Shown: in pieces, positions 1 to 5,164 of the stretch
How positions within the stretch are numbered: position 1 is the stretch's first letter
Layout of the letters: each line of letters begins with the position of its first letter
Program-made: the position numbers and the translations under genes
The notes under the pieces: generated by a model
Databases searched by the model: none
The model's input: only the letters and a program-made list of their open reading frames with translations
Told to the model about the DNA's origin: nothing
Assembly (NCBI GenBank): GCA_900316925.1
Contig: ONEU01000112.1
Span: 1 to 7,363 of the forward strand
Direction: 5' to 3'
DNA length: 7,363 bases
Source of the DNA: an uncultured Eubacteriales bacterium
Lineage (GTDB): Bacteria; Bacillota; Clostridia; Oscillospirales; Acutalibacteraceae

Positions 1-135
1 CCCTACGAGCGTCCGGTCTACATTGACGGCTATCTTGTCTCGGTCATTATTATCAATGACTGGGATGTGTTCCGGCGGGAGGTTGCCGAGTTCGTTTTTG
101 AAGATCAGGTTAAAAAACCGAGTCAAACCGAATAA
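1..135 (+). CDS. C-terminal end of an unidentified protein (5' end outside window)
   Basis: Frame 1 is open from the first base to a TAA stop and gives the last 44 residues of a protein. The fragment begins PYERPVYIDGYLV, has a hydrophobic stretch (VSVIIIN) that looks like a buried beta strand, and ends in a charged helix-like segment (DVFRREVAEFVFEDQ) and a polar tail. I do not recognise the family, and 44 residues are too few to assign one. It is read as coding because the frame stays open, the composition is protein-like, and its end is followed by a hairpin and then a gene with a strong ribosome binding site on the same strand. It may share transcription with the LCP gene that starts 57 bases after its stop. 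Confidence 0.6.
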   Translation, partial: PYERPVYIDGYLVSVIIINDWDVFRREVAEFVFEDQVKKPSQTE

Positions 136-143
136 ACGATCAG

Positions 144-171
144 AATGACAGGTCATGTTGCCTGTCATTTT
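144..171 (+). terminator. Hairpin after the upstream gene, possible weak intrinsic terminator
   Basis: A perfect 9-bp inverted repeat (AATGACAGG and CCTGTCATT) encloses an 8-base loop and runs into a short T stretch (four T at 168-171). It sits 8 bases after the stop of the upstream gene and before the LCP ribosome binding site. The stem has only four G/C pairs and the T run is short, so termination would probably be partial. It could equally act as a processing or attenuation site between two cotranscribed genes. Confidence 0.45.
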
Positions 172-180
172 CTGTATGGA

Positions 181-186
181 AGGAGG
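181..186 (+). promoter_or_regulatory. Ribosome binding site that fixes the LCP start at 193
   Basis: AGGAGG lies 6 bases before the ATG at 193, a near-perfect Shine-Dalgarno site. The in-frame ATG at 145 has no such site and would put the hairpin at 144-171 inside the coding region, so 193 is the better start. Confidence 0.85.
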
Positions 187-192
187 ATTTGT

Positions 193-1332
193 ATGGAACG
201 ACCGAATGATGGCCGTGAGATCCGCCGTGTTCCGCCCCGCAGTACCGACTACGGCGACTGCTTCTCCGAGCAGGAGATTCGTCACTCCGGAGATTACCGT
301 GTGTCTGGCAGGACGGTAAGACCTCCCGCGCGCCGCAGATCGACAGTCGGAAAGGTGTTTCGCTTTCTGCTGATTCTGCTCCTGATCCTGCTGTTGGCGG
401 GTGTGGTGTACCTTGCTTTGGTGGTGTTCCGTATCCATTACGATACGCAGCAGCCCGATCACGCCGGGATCATCCGGCAGGTCGGCGAACTGAAAAGCGA
501 CAGCAGCGTGGAGAATATTATGCTCTACGGTGCGGATAACCATGCCGCGGATGAATACGGTCGCTCGGATTCGATGATCTTGCTCTCCATTGACAAAAAA
601 ACAGGTACGATCAAACAGACATCCCTGCTCCGTGACCTCTATGTGGAGATTCCCGGCTATGATGACAACAGGCTCAATGCCGCTTTTGCACTCGGTGGAC
701 CGAAGCTCGCCACAGAAACCATTGAACTGAATTTCCGGATCAGAATTGACAGCTATCTTGTGATCGACTTCTCCGGATTTACCTCCCTCATCGACGCAAT
801 GGGCGGTCTGACGCTGGAACTGACTGCCGAAGAGATTGACTATATCAACTGGCAGTGCTGGAGGAATCATCAGGTGGAGAGTCGGCATGAGCTGGTGGTC
901 CCCGAAAAAGCGTTTTTCAGTAACAAGAATGGTGAGCAGGTCGCCAGAATCAAGCTCAACGGCCGGCAGGCTCTCTGGTACGCCAGAGACCGGGACAGCG
1001 CCGGTGCGGATTTCGACAGGACAGCCCGGCAGCGCATCGTGATAGATACCATGATCTCACAGCTCAAGGACAGCAATATTTTCACGATCATGGCGGTCGC
1101 TTATCAGGCCGCACCGCTGCTCACGACCAATATGTCCCAATGGGATGTGTTGGGAAAGCTGTTTTCGGTCTTTGGACTGCTGAAGTACCAGAAAAAGGAA
1201 TACGCTGTTCCCCGTTCCGATAACTTCAGCTTTGAATGGGTTGACGGTGCTTCCGTGATCGGAATCTCTGACCAGGATTATGAAAACCGGAAGCTGTATG
1301 AATTTATCTATGGAGAAGATACCGGATCGTGA
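193..1332 (+). CDS. LytR-CpsA-Psr (LCP) family cell-wall polymer ligase
   Basis: A 379-residue membrane-anchored enzyme. LCP proteins transfer undecaprenyl-phosphate-linked glycopolymers (wall teichoic acid, capsule and similar) onto peptidoglycan on the outer face of the membrane. Residues 1-54 form a basic, Arg-rich cytoplasmic tail. One membrane helix (about 55-79) follows, then the extracellular LCP domain from about 105. Family blocks are visible: GRSDSMILLSID (123-134), LLRDLYVEIPGY (145-156), NRLNAAFALGGPKLA (159-173), DFSGFTSLIDAMGG (192-205), and the late block WYARDRDS..DFDRTARQR (262-281). These hold the conserved Arg and Asp residues expected to bind the pyrophosphate-lipid substrate and Mg2+. 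No C-terminal LytR_C-type domain is seen; about 95 residues after the last block complete the protein. It starts 57 bases after the upstream gene and ends before a strong terminator. The start is chosen from the AGGAGG at 181. The family call is firm; the polymer it attaches cannot be told from the sequence. Confidence 0.93.
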   Translation: MERPNDGREIRRVPPRSTDYGDCFSEQEIRHSGDYRVSGRTVRPPARRRSTVGKVFRFLLILLLILLLAGVVYLALVVFRIHYDTQQPDHAGIIRQVGELKSDSSVENIMLYGADNHAADEYGRSDSMILLSIDKKTGTIKQTSLLRDLYVEIPGYDDNRLNAAFALGGPKLATETIELNFRIRIDSYLVIDFSGFTSLIDAMGGLTLELTAEEIDYINWQCWRNHQVESRHELVVPEKAFFSNKNGEQVARIKLNGRQALWYARDRDSAGADFDRTARQRIVIDTMISQLKDSNIFTIMAVAYQAAPLLTTNMSQWDVLGKLFSVFGLLKYQKKEYAVPRSDNFSFEWVDGASVIGISDQDYENRKLYEFIYGEDTGS

Positions 1333-1348
1333 CCGGAAGAATACTCAC

Positions 1349-1394
1349 AGCAACAGAGCTGCCGCATATTCAGCGACAGCTCTGTTGCTTTTTT
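1349..1394 (+). terminator. Intrinsic terminator of the LCP gene
   Basis: A perfect 12-bp stem (AGCAACAGAGCT with AGCTCTGTTGCT) around a 17-base loop is followed by six T (1389-1394). It lies 16 bases after the LCP stop codon and is a textbook Rho-independent terminator for + strand transcription. The next gene is convergent, so it also protects that gene from antisense read-through. Confidence 0.9.
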
Positions 1395-1419
1395 CTGTAA
1401 AGATAACAGCTTTACAGAA
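1393..1419. repeat. Second inverted repeat abutting the LCP terminator
   Basis: TTCTGTAAAG (1393-1402) and CTTTACAGAA (1410-1419) form a perfect 10-bp stem with a 7-base loop. The stem starts inside the T run of the LCP terminator. Neither strand has a proper T run after it, so it is not a canonical terminator. It may be a back-up structure or an end-protecting hairpin in the convergent gap. Confidence 0.5.
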
Positions 1420-1464
1420 TATCAAAAAATTAAGGATGTTAGCAAATAGTGTAAAGTTAGCGTC

Positions 1465-1496
1465 TTGACACCTGTCTCTTGCTTAAACGGTGTCAA
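1465..1496. repeat. Inverted repeat spanning the stop codon of the 162-residue gene
   Basis: TTGACACC (1465-1472) and GGTGTCAA (1489-1496) are a perfect 8-bp inverted repeat with a 16-base spacer. The right arm lies in the last codons of the - strand gene and the spacer holds its TAA stop. There is no T run after it on the - strand, so it is at best a weak 3' end structure for the surface-protein operon. No better terminator is visible between here and the LCP terminator. Confidence 0.35.
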
Positions 1497-1971
1497 TGAG
1501 GGCTATCTGAAAGTTCATGGTGCCGGTGTAGGTGCCGCTTTTCTGCGGGGGAACGCTCCGGGTAAAGGTGAGCGTTCTTGAAACCGTGGTGTTGGAAGCA
1601 GTTTCGGCGATGATACTGCCTGCCGTGACGGGACATCCGTCTGCGGCTGCTGTATAGGCAAGGATATCGCCGCTGTTGGCGGCCAGAAAGCTGTTGTCAT
1701 CATCCAGACTGACACTTACCGTCTTCCCTTTGCCGATCAGTACGGGATCCTCTTCCCTGGAACCGTATATCCTCACATCCGCAGCGGATTGTTCCTGACG
1801 GAAGATCACTTGTGCGGGGATCTCTACGGTATAGGCGGTATGGGCGGTGTAGGTTACGGCAGTAGTGCCGGTACTCTCGGCGGTGATGATCTGAGTGTCG
1901 GCGGCTAAGACGGTGACGGACATGAATGCGGCAAATAATCCGGTGATGAGGGTGACAATGGTTCTCTTCAT
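1483..1971 (-). CDS. Small secreted beta-sandwich protein, function unknown
   Basis: A 162-residue exported protein. It begins with a Sec signal peptide (MKR, hydrophobic core to about residue 22, likely cleavage after the VLA at 21-23). The mature part is rich in Thr, Ser and Ala with alternating strand patterns and no membrane helix. It has an 'YTVEIPAQV' strand (47-55) and ends YTGTMNFQIALIDTV, the closing-strand pattern of a beta-sandwich found in many Clostridia surface proteins. The same pattern ends the upstream 365-residue protein, so the two are probably related in this domain. A single Cys (113) is present. There is no LPXTG, lipobox or repeat. An AAAGGAG site lies 10 bases before the ATG. 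It is the last gene of the apparent three-gene operon, 46 bases after its neighbour. A role as a small surface or wall-associated partner is inference only. Confidence 0.75.
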   Translation of the reverse strand: MKRTIVTLITGLFAAFMSVTVLAADTQIITAESTGTTAVTYTAHTAYTVEIPAQVIFRQEQSAADVRIYGSREEDPVLIGKGKTVSVSLDDDNSFLAANSGDILAYTAAADGCPVTAGSIIAETASNTTVSRTLTFTRSVPPQKSGTYTGTMNFQIALIDTV

Positions 1972-2017
1972 TGGCGCTGCGCTCCTTTATCGCTTGTACA
2001 CCGATTTGACGGACAGA

Positions 2018-3115
2018 TTACGTTACGCTGACGGAAAATGTCAGTGTGCCGCTGTAACGGGCGGCATAGCGCGGCTTTTCGCTGAGAGAGCTGTTGAGAA
2101 TGGCGGTACCGTCGGAGGACGATGCCGTGAGCAGCAGGATACGGTCACCGTCCCGGAGCTGTTGACCGTGGCTCGTGAGACGGTATGGTAGTTTAAGATC
2201 ACCGTCGGAGTGAAGACAGAACCCGTCCGGTGTACCGACAGTCACCTGCAGCGTCTGATCCTGCGGCAGGGAGACTCTTCCGACATGGATGACAAGCGGG
2301 TCTCCGATGGTGATTTCAGACGGGATGGTCATCATAAAGGCGGAACCGTCATATTCTGTACTGTCGGCCATCTGCCCGCCGGAGAGATGATGCAGCGCGT
2401 TGTAGGCAGCACAATTTCCGATATGGTCTGCGGTGACGCCGCCGATGGCTTCACCGCGGATGGCCGTTGTGATCTGACTGATGGGCAGATGGAGATGGAT
2501 GCGAGCCCCTGCATCTTCACGGGTACCGTTTTTTCCGGCTCCGATGGCGGCAGCTTCCTCCTGACCGTTTACGGTGAGATGCCCGCCGTTGATCGTGATA
2601 TTCTCAAAGTCGGCGCCGCTTCCGCCCCCGATCCCCGCCGCTTCATTGCCGCCGTCGGCTGTAATCTCACCGCCGTTAATAATAATGGTGCCCGCTCTGG
2701 TTCCCTTATTGCCTCCGATACCTGCTGTTCCGCTTCCGCCGGCAGCCTGCAGGGTTCCTGTGGTTTGCGACTGCCCCCATAGAATCAGCGTGGAGCCCGC
2801 CGGAACATGGATGCCTTTTCTGGCAATCATCGGATGTCCTTCGGTGAGGATCAGGTTGATTGTGCCGTTGATCCGGAGCCGCTGCCGGTAGAGGATATCA
2901 CTGTCGGTATAGTACCACGCAGTCATTCCTGCCTGGCCGATGGCGGCGGTATCGGGATCGGCGGGCAGCGGCAGAACGTCGCTGCGGATCCGGATATCTC
3001 CGTTGGTGTCCATGTAGGTCACGGAAGCGGCCCTCACCGTCACAGGGATCACCGACGTTCCGATCAGAAAGGCGGTGCAGCAGAATGCCGTCCATAGAGC
3101 GATCCATTTTTTCAT
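2018..3115 (-). CDS. Secreted glycine-rich beta-helix repeat protein with C-terminal beta-sandwich
   Basis: A 365-residue exported protein. The signal peptide covers about residues 1-30 (MKKW, hydrophobic core, VRAA). Residues 31-125 form an N-terminal region of the type common in gut Clostridia surface proteins, with a strand-rich 'NLIL..GHPMIARKGIHVPAG' stretch and 'LILWGQSQTTGTLQA'. Residues 131-188 are two 29-residue repeats starting AGIGG and containing ITINGG-like strands, with a decayed third copy from 189 (AAIGA); this suggests a right-handed beta-helix. Residues 260-365 form a beta-sandwich that opens MMTIPSEITI and ends YSGTLTFSVSVT, resembling the whole mature part of the downstream protein. 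No anchor (LPXTG, membrane helix or SLH) is seen, so it is either released or held by a partner. AGGGGAG lies 5 bases before the ATG, and the gene starts 14 bases after the anchored protein's stop. Similar repeat proteins are often annotated as adhesin-like or carbohydrate-binding, but no function can be proven from this sequence. Confidence 0.82.
   Translation of the reverse strand: MKKWIALWTAFCCTAFLIGTSVIPVTVRAASVTYMDTNGDIRIRSDVLPLPADPDTAAIGQAGMTAWYYTDSDILYRQRLRINGTINLILTEGHPMIARKGIHVPAGSTLILWGQSQTTGTLQAAGGSGTAGIGGNKGTRAGTIIINGGEITADGGNEAAGIGGGSGADFENITINGGHLTVNGQEEAAAIGAGKNGTREDAGARIHLHLPISQITTAIRGEAIGGVTADHIGNCAAYNALHHLSGGQMADSTEYDGSAFMMTIPSEITIGDPLVIHVGRVSLPQDQTLQVTVGTPDGFCLHSDGDLKLPYRLTSHGQQLRDGDRILLLTASSSDGTAILNSSLSEKPRYAARYSGTLTFSVSVT
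2483..2725 (-). repeat. 29-residue (87-bp) tandem protein repeat
   Basis: Two full copies lie at 2639-2725 and 2552-2638, and a degenerate third follows at about 2483-2551. Each copy begins A-G/A-I-G-G/A, and the full copies carry a (I/T)I(I/T)INGG strand and a second short strand. The register is exactly 29 residues with no gaps between copies, as expected for coils of a beta-helix. Confidence 0.75.
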
Positions 3116-3129
3116 GCTCTCTCCCCTTT

Positions 3130-3648
3130 TTATGTTACGATCAGTTTTGTGGCGTGGTGAGCGCCGTTCATTGCCTCATGGGTGTCCAGGGAGGCGGTGG
3201 AGATTCTGAGCGTGGCGGCGTATTCTCCCGGCGGCAGCGGACGGCTGAGGGTAATCTCCTGAATGGCTTTTCCCGGCGGAACAAGGCCGGAAGTATAGAG
3301 CGTTTCATTGTTTTCGTCCAGTACCAGTTCAAAGCGGAAAGTGCAGGGATTTCCCTCGGGATTAACGAAGCGGACGGGAACGGTTACGGTTTCGGCAGGC
3401 AGCTGCAGTTCGGGATATCCCGGAATCCGGATGCTCCGCGTCCGGCTGGCGGATGTATCGGGATCGGTTACCTGGGGATCCCATTCGTTCAGGGCGGACG
3501 GATCCTGTGCGGCGGCATCGGCTGTCGGCGCCGGGGCAGGTTCGCAGCCACGCAGCTTCATGCCTGCCAGAAAGGCAATGACTACCAGCAATACGACGGT
3601 GATCGGTATGATAATGGCAGGCAGCTTCTTTCTTTGCTCGTTTTCCAT
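3130..3648 (-). CDS. N-terminally membrane-anchored beta-sandwich protein, function unknown
   Basis: A 172-residue protein with a short positive cytoplasmic end (MENEQRKK), one uncleaved membrane helix (about 10-30), a low-complexity Ala/Pro/Asp/Thr linker (35-70), and an extracellular domain from about 74. That domain starts IRIPGYPELQLPAETVTVPV and contains FVNPEGNPCTFRFELVL, GLVPPGKAIQEITL and PLPPGEYAATL. This reads as an immunoglobulin-like beta-sandwich and matches from memory a family seen in Clostridia next to small secreted proteins; I know no function for it. Cys35 follows the helix, but LRGC is not a good lipobox, so I read it as membrane-anchored and not a lipoprotein. GAGGAG lies 6 bases before the ATG. 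It is the first gene of the three-gene unit, and the only one with a membrane anchor, so it could hold the two secreted proteins at the cell surface (inference). Confidence 0.8.
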   Translation of the reverse strand: MENEQRKKLPAIIIPITVVLLVVIAFLAGMKLRGCEPAPAPTADAAAQDPSALNEWDPQVTDPDTSASRTRSIRIPGYPELQLPAETVTVPVRFVNPEGNPCTFRFELVLDENNETLYTSGLVPPGKAIQEITLSRPLPPGEYAATLRISTASLDTHEAMNGAHHATKLIVT

Positions 3649-3682
3649 AGAAGGCTCCTCTCTTTTGGCAGACGCCCCTGTT

Positions 3683-3703
3683 TTATCAACTGTTATCAGT
3701 ATA
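3683..3703 (-). promoter_or_regulatory. Candidate -10 box and operator-like direct repeat upstream of the surface operon
   Basis: On the - strand TATACT (plus 3698-3703) matches five of six -10 positions, but there is no good -35 at 17 bases. Just downstream are two TGATAA copies (plus 3683-3688 and 3693-3698) spaced exactly 10 bp, one helical turn. The arrangement fits a regulated promoter for the three-gene unit, but both elements are short and could be chance. Confidence 0.25.
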
Positions 3704-3746
3704 TGCGTTCCGTCCGGTCTTTATGACCCACCCGACTTTTTACAGC

Positions 3747-3781
3747 AAAAAACCGTACAGACTTCCGGGAAATCTGTACGG
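3747..3781 (-). terminator. Intrinsic terminator of the cyclophilin gene
   Basis: CCGTACAGA and TCTGTACGG form a perfect 9-bp stem with an 11-base loop. On the - strand the stem is followed by six T (plus AAAAAA at 3747-3752). It begins about 30 bases after the stop of the peptidyl-prolyl isomerase gene. It separates that gene from the surface-protein operon, which therefore needs its own promoter. Confidence 0.9.
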
Positions 3782-3810
3782 TGATCGTGTTCGATATGAA
3801 TGGTGACGGC

Positions 3811-4332
3811 TCAGACCTTCTCCGGCTCGGGATATGTTACGCCGAAGGTTTCTACGGTCACGGTCTCCATGATCTGCGGATCCAGGGGCTTGTCGGCATA
3901 ATCGGTATCGCACTCGGCGATCTCGTTGACGACCTCCATCCCCTCAATGACCTTGCCGAAAGCCGCATACTGACCGTCAAGGTGAGGAGCGTCCTTATGC
4001 ATGATGAAGAACTGAGAGCCTGCGGAATTTGGGATCATCGTTCTTGCCATGGACAGTACGCCCGGGGTATGACGCAGGGAGTTGGCAAAGCCGTTCTGTG
4101 TGAATTCTCCCCGGATGTGATAGCCGGGGCCGCCCGTGCCGTTGCCGTCGGGACAGCCGCCCTGGAGCATGAAATTATAGATAACACGGTGGAAGGTCAG
4201 CCCGTCATAGAATTTCTTCTGAATGAGGCTGATGAAGTTATTTACGGTATTGGGGGCAATTTCGGGATAAAGCTCTGCTTTAATCACCTTGCCGCTGTTC
4301 ATGGTGATGGTAACGATAGGATTCTGTGCCAT
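3811..4332 (-). CDS. Cyclophilin-type peptidyl-prolyl cis-trans isomerase
   Basis: A 173-residue single-domain cyclophilin that catalyses cis-trans isomerisation of peptide bonds before proline. There is no signal peptide or membrane helix, so it should act in the cytosol, as PpiB-type enzymes do. The active-site motif FHRVI..FMLQGG (47-59) holds the expected catalytic Arg (R49, equal to human CypA R55), Phe (F54) and Gln (Q57). SAGSQFFIMH (103-112) and HLDGQYAAFGKV (117-128) form the rest of the pocket. The position of CypA Trp121 is His117, usual for bacterial members and linked to weak cyclosporin A binding. AAGGA lies 8 bases before the ATG. A promoter at 4380-4408 and a terminator at 3747-3781 make it a single-gene transcription unit. 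A short tail rich in Pro and Glu ends the protein. Family assignment is firm. Confidence 0.95.
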   Translation of the reverse strand: MAQNPIVTITMNSGKVIKAELYPEIAPNTVNNFISLIQKKFYDGLTFHRVIYNFMLQGGCPDGNGTGGPGYHIRGEFTQNGFANSLRHTPGVLSMARTMIPNSAGSQFFIMHKDAPHLDGQYAAFGKVIEGMEVVNEIAECDTDYADKPLDPQIMETVTVETFGVTYPEPEKV

Positions 4333-4379
4333 GATAATCTTCCTTCTTTCTGAATTTTTTTGGTGGTTGGCTTGTCTCT

Positions 4380-4408
4380 ATTGTACATGATGGAATGGAA
4401 AAAATCAA
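4380..4408 (-). promoter_or_regulatory. Sigma-A type promoter of the cyclophilin gene
   Basis: On the - strand, TTGATT (plus 4403-4408) and TACAAT (plus 4380-4385) are separated by exactly 17 bases of mostly T/C/A sequence. They match four of six and five of six consensus positions. Transcription would begin near 4373, giving a leader of about 40 bases before the ATG at 4332. This is the clearest promoter in the window. Confidence 0.7.
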
Positions 4409-4455
4409 GCGCCGGCGAGCGCACAGCATGGAAATCACTTCTAACCTGCCAGTTA

Positions 4456-4496
4456 CCAGGGAAAACCTTTTTCTGGCAAAAAAAGGTTTTCCCCGG
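4456..4496. repeat. Long isolated palindrome, possible dispersed repeat element
   Basis: GGGAAAACCTTTTT (4459-4472) and AAAAAGGTTTTCCC (4480-4493) are a perfect 14-bp inverted repeat with a 7-base loop, extended by CC/GG after one mismatch. It stands alone in the gap between two - strand genes. Neither strand has a T run after the stem, so it is not a standard terminator. The following CCCCGGACCCCTTTCC resembles sequence I recall around repeated intergenic palindromes in Oscillospiraceae-type genomes, but only one copy is visible here. The remaining sequence between 4497 and 4591 shows nothing I can name. Confidence 0.55.
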
Positions 4497-4591
4497 ACCC
4501 CTTTCCAACCTTTGCTGAAGGATGTCGTTTGCTGATGCTCACTCTGTACGGTTCAGACGTGGTATGGCAGCTTGCCGGCGCAGGCTCTGCG

Positions 4592-5104
4592 TTATGGGGA
4601 ACGGAACAGGGCGGTGTCCGGTGGAAAGAATGTCATGCCGATAAACAGGGCGGTAATGCCGAAAATCAACAGTATGGCGGCAAGCAGTCGATGGAAGCCA
4701 CCGTCCTTCTGTCTGACGATCCTGTAAAAGCTGACGACAAAGGCTGTCAGTACGGCAATGAAAAAGAGCAGGATATCGACCGGCACAAAGCTGCGGCCGA
4801 ACACGGAGGTGTACAGAAAGAATACCACCGGGATCAGTACCATGCCGCTGAGCACGCCGAGCATCCGGGAAAACAAAAATCCCGGATGCTTCCTGCCGTA
4901 GAAAATGTATTCGCCGAGGGTATAGAGCAGAAAGGGAAAATACAGCAGCTTGAGGTGCTCCCAGACACTCTCGTTCACGGGGACAAACATCCCGATTATC
5001 CGGTTTCCCCCGGTGAACGGATAGATTCCGTGGCACAGCGTTCCTACAAGGCAGACGATGAAAAATCCCACCACGCTGCTCCAGAATAGCTTCTCCCGTT
5101 TCAA
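4592..5104 (-). CDS. Small integral membrane protein, DUF6512-like
   Basis: A 170-residue protein with about five membrane helices (roughly 8-25, 53-69, 84-101, 108-128, 139-158). The signature VPVNESVWEHLKLLYFPFLL (41-60), preceded by a TGGN motif (31-34), matches the DUF6512 family of Clostridia membrane proteins as I remember it; its function is not known. I chose the TTG at 5104 because a Shine-Dalgarno-like AAGGGCGGTGG sits 5 bases before it and because family members begin M-K-basic-basic. The alternative GTG at 5113 would add three residues but overlaps that site. The protein ends soon after a PPDTALFRSP tail, perhaps slightly shorter than its relatives. It lies about 60 bases after nrdG on the same strand with no clear terminator between them, so it may be cotranscribed. 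A link to ribonucleotide reduction is not implied by its sequence. Confidence 0.78.
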   Translation of the reverse strand: MKREKLFWSSVVGFFIVCLVGTLCHGIYPFTGGNRIIGMFVPVNESVWEHLKLLYFPFLLYTLGEYIFYGRKHPGFLFSRMLGVLSGMVLIPVVFFLYTSVFGRSFVPVDILLFFIAVLTAFVVSFYRIVRQKDGGFHRLLAAILLIFGITALFIGMTFFPPDTALFRSP

Positions 5105-5109
5105 AAAAA

Positions 5110-5120
5110 CCACCGCCCTT
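5110..5120 (-). promoter_or_regulatory. Ribosome binding site supporting a TTG start at 5104
   Basis: On the - strand AAGGGCGGTGG resembles the extended consensus AAGGAGGTG and is followed by five T and then TTG-AAA. The GTG at 5113 lies within this motif and only 2 bases after AAGGG, too close for good initiation. Confidence 0.45.
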
Positions 5121-5164
5121 TTTGACAGTTATATGCCAAAAAGAGCGGATATATGTGTATGCTG

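Noticed and set aside
23..53. TTGACG and TATTAT as a + strand promoter for the LCP gene
   Set aside because: Both boxes match well, but the spacer is 19 bases and both lie inside the coding region of the upstream gene; chance is likely without start-site data.
145..192. ATG at 145 as the LCP start
   Set aside because: No ribosome binding site precedes it, it would encode a hairpin region, and the ATG at 193 has AGGAGG at ideal distance.
3544..3564. Cys35 of the anchored protein as a lipobox
   Set aside because: The sequence before it is LRGC with Arg at -2 and the hydrophobic helix is long enough to stay in the membrane, so lipidation is unlikely.
2210..3726. Several + strand open frames (213, 190, 158, 105 codons) opposite the surface operon
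   Set aside because: They overlap each other and genes with signal peptides, repeats and good ribosome binding sites on the - strand; their products are low-complexity shadows.
4579..4591. CGCAG/CTGCG stem directly after the DUF6512-like gene as a terminator
   Set aside because: Only 5 bp with a 3-base loop and no T run on the - strand.
4529..5089. A 186-codon + strand open frame opposite the DUF6512-like gene
   Set aside because: Its product is a Lys/Glu/Gln/His-rich composition typical of the antisense of a hydrophobic membrane protein; the - strand reading has proper helices and a family motif.
5122..5150. TTGACA on the + strand in the gap after nrdG
   Set aside because: No -10 box at 16-18 bases and no + strand gene downstream.
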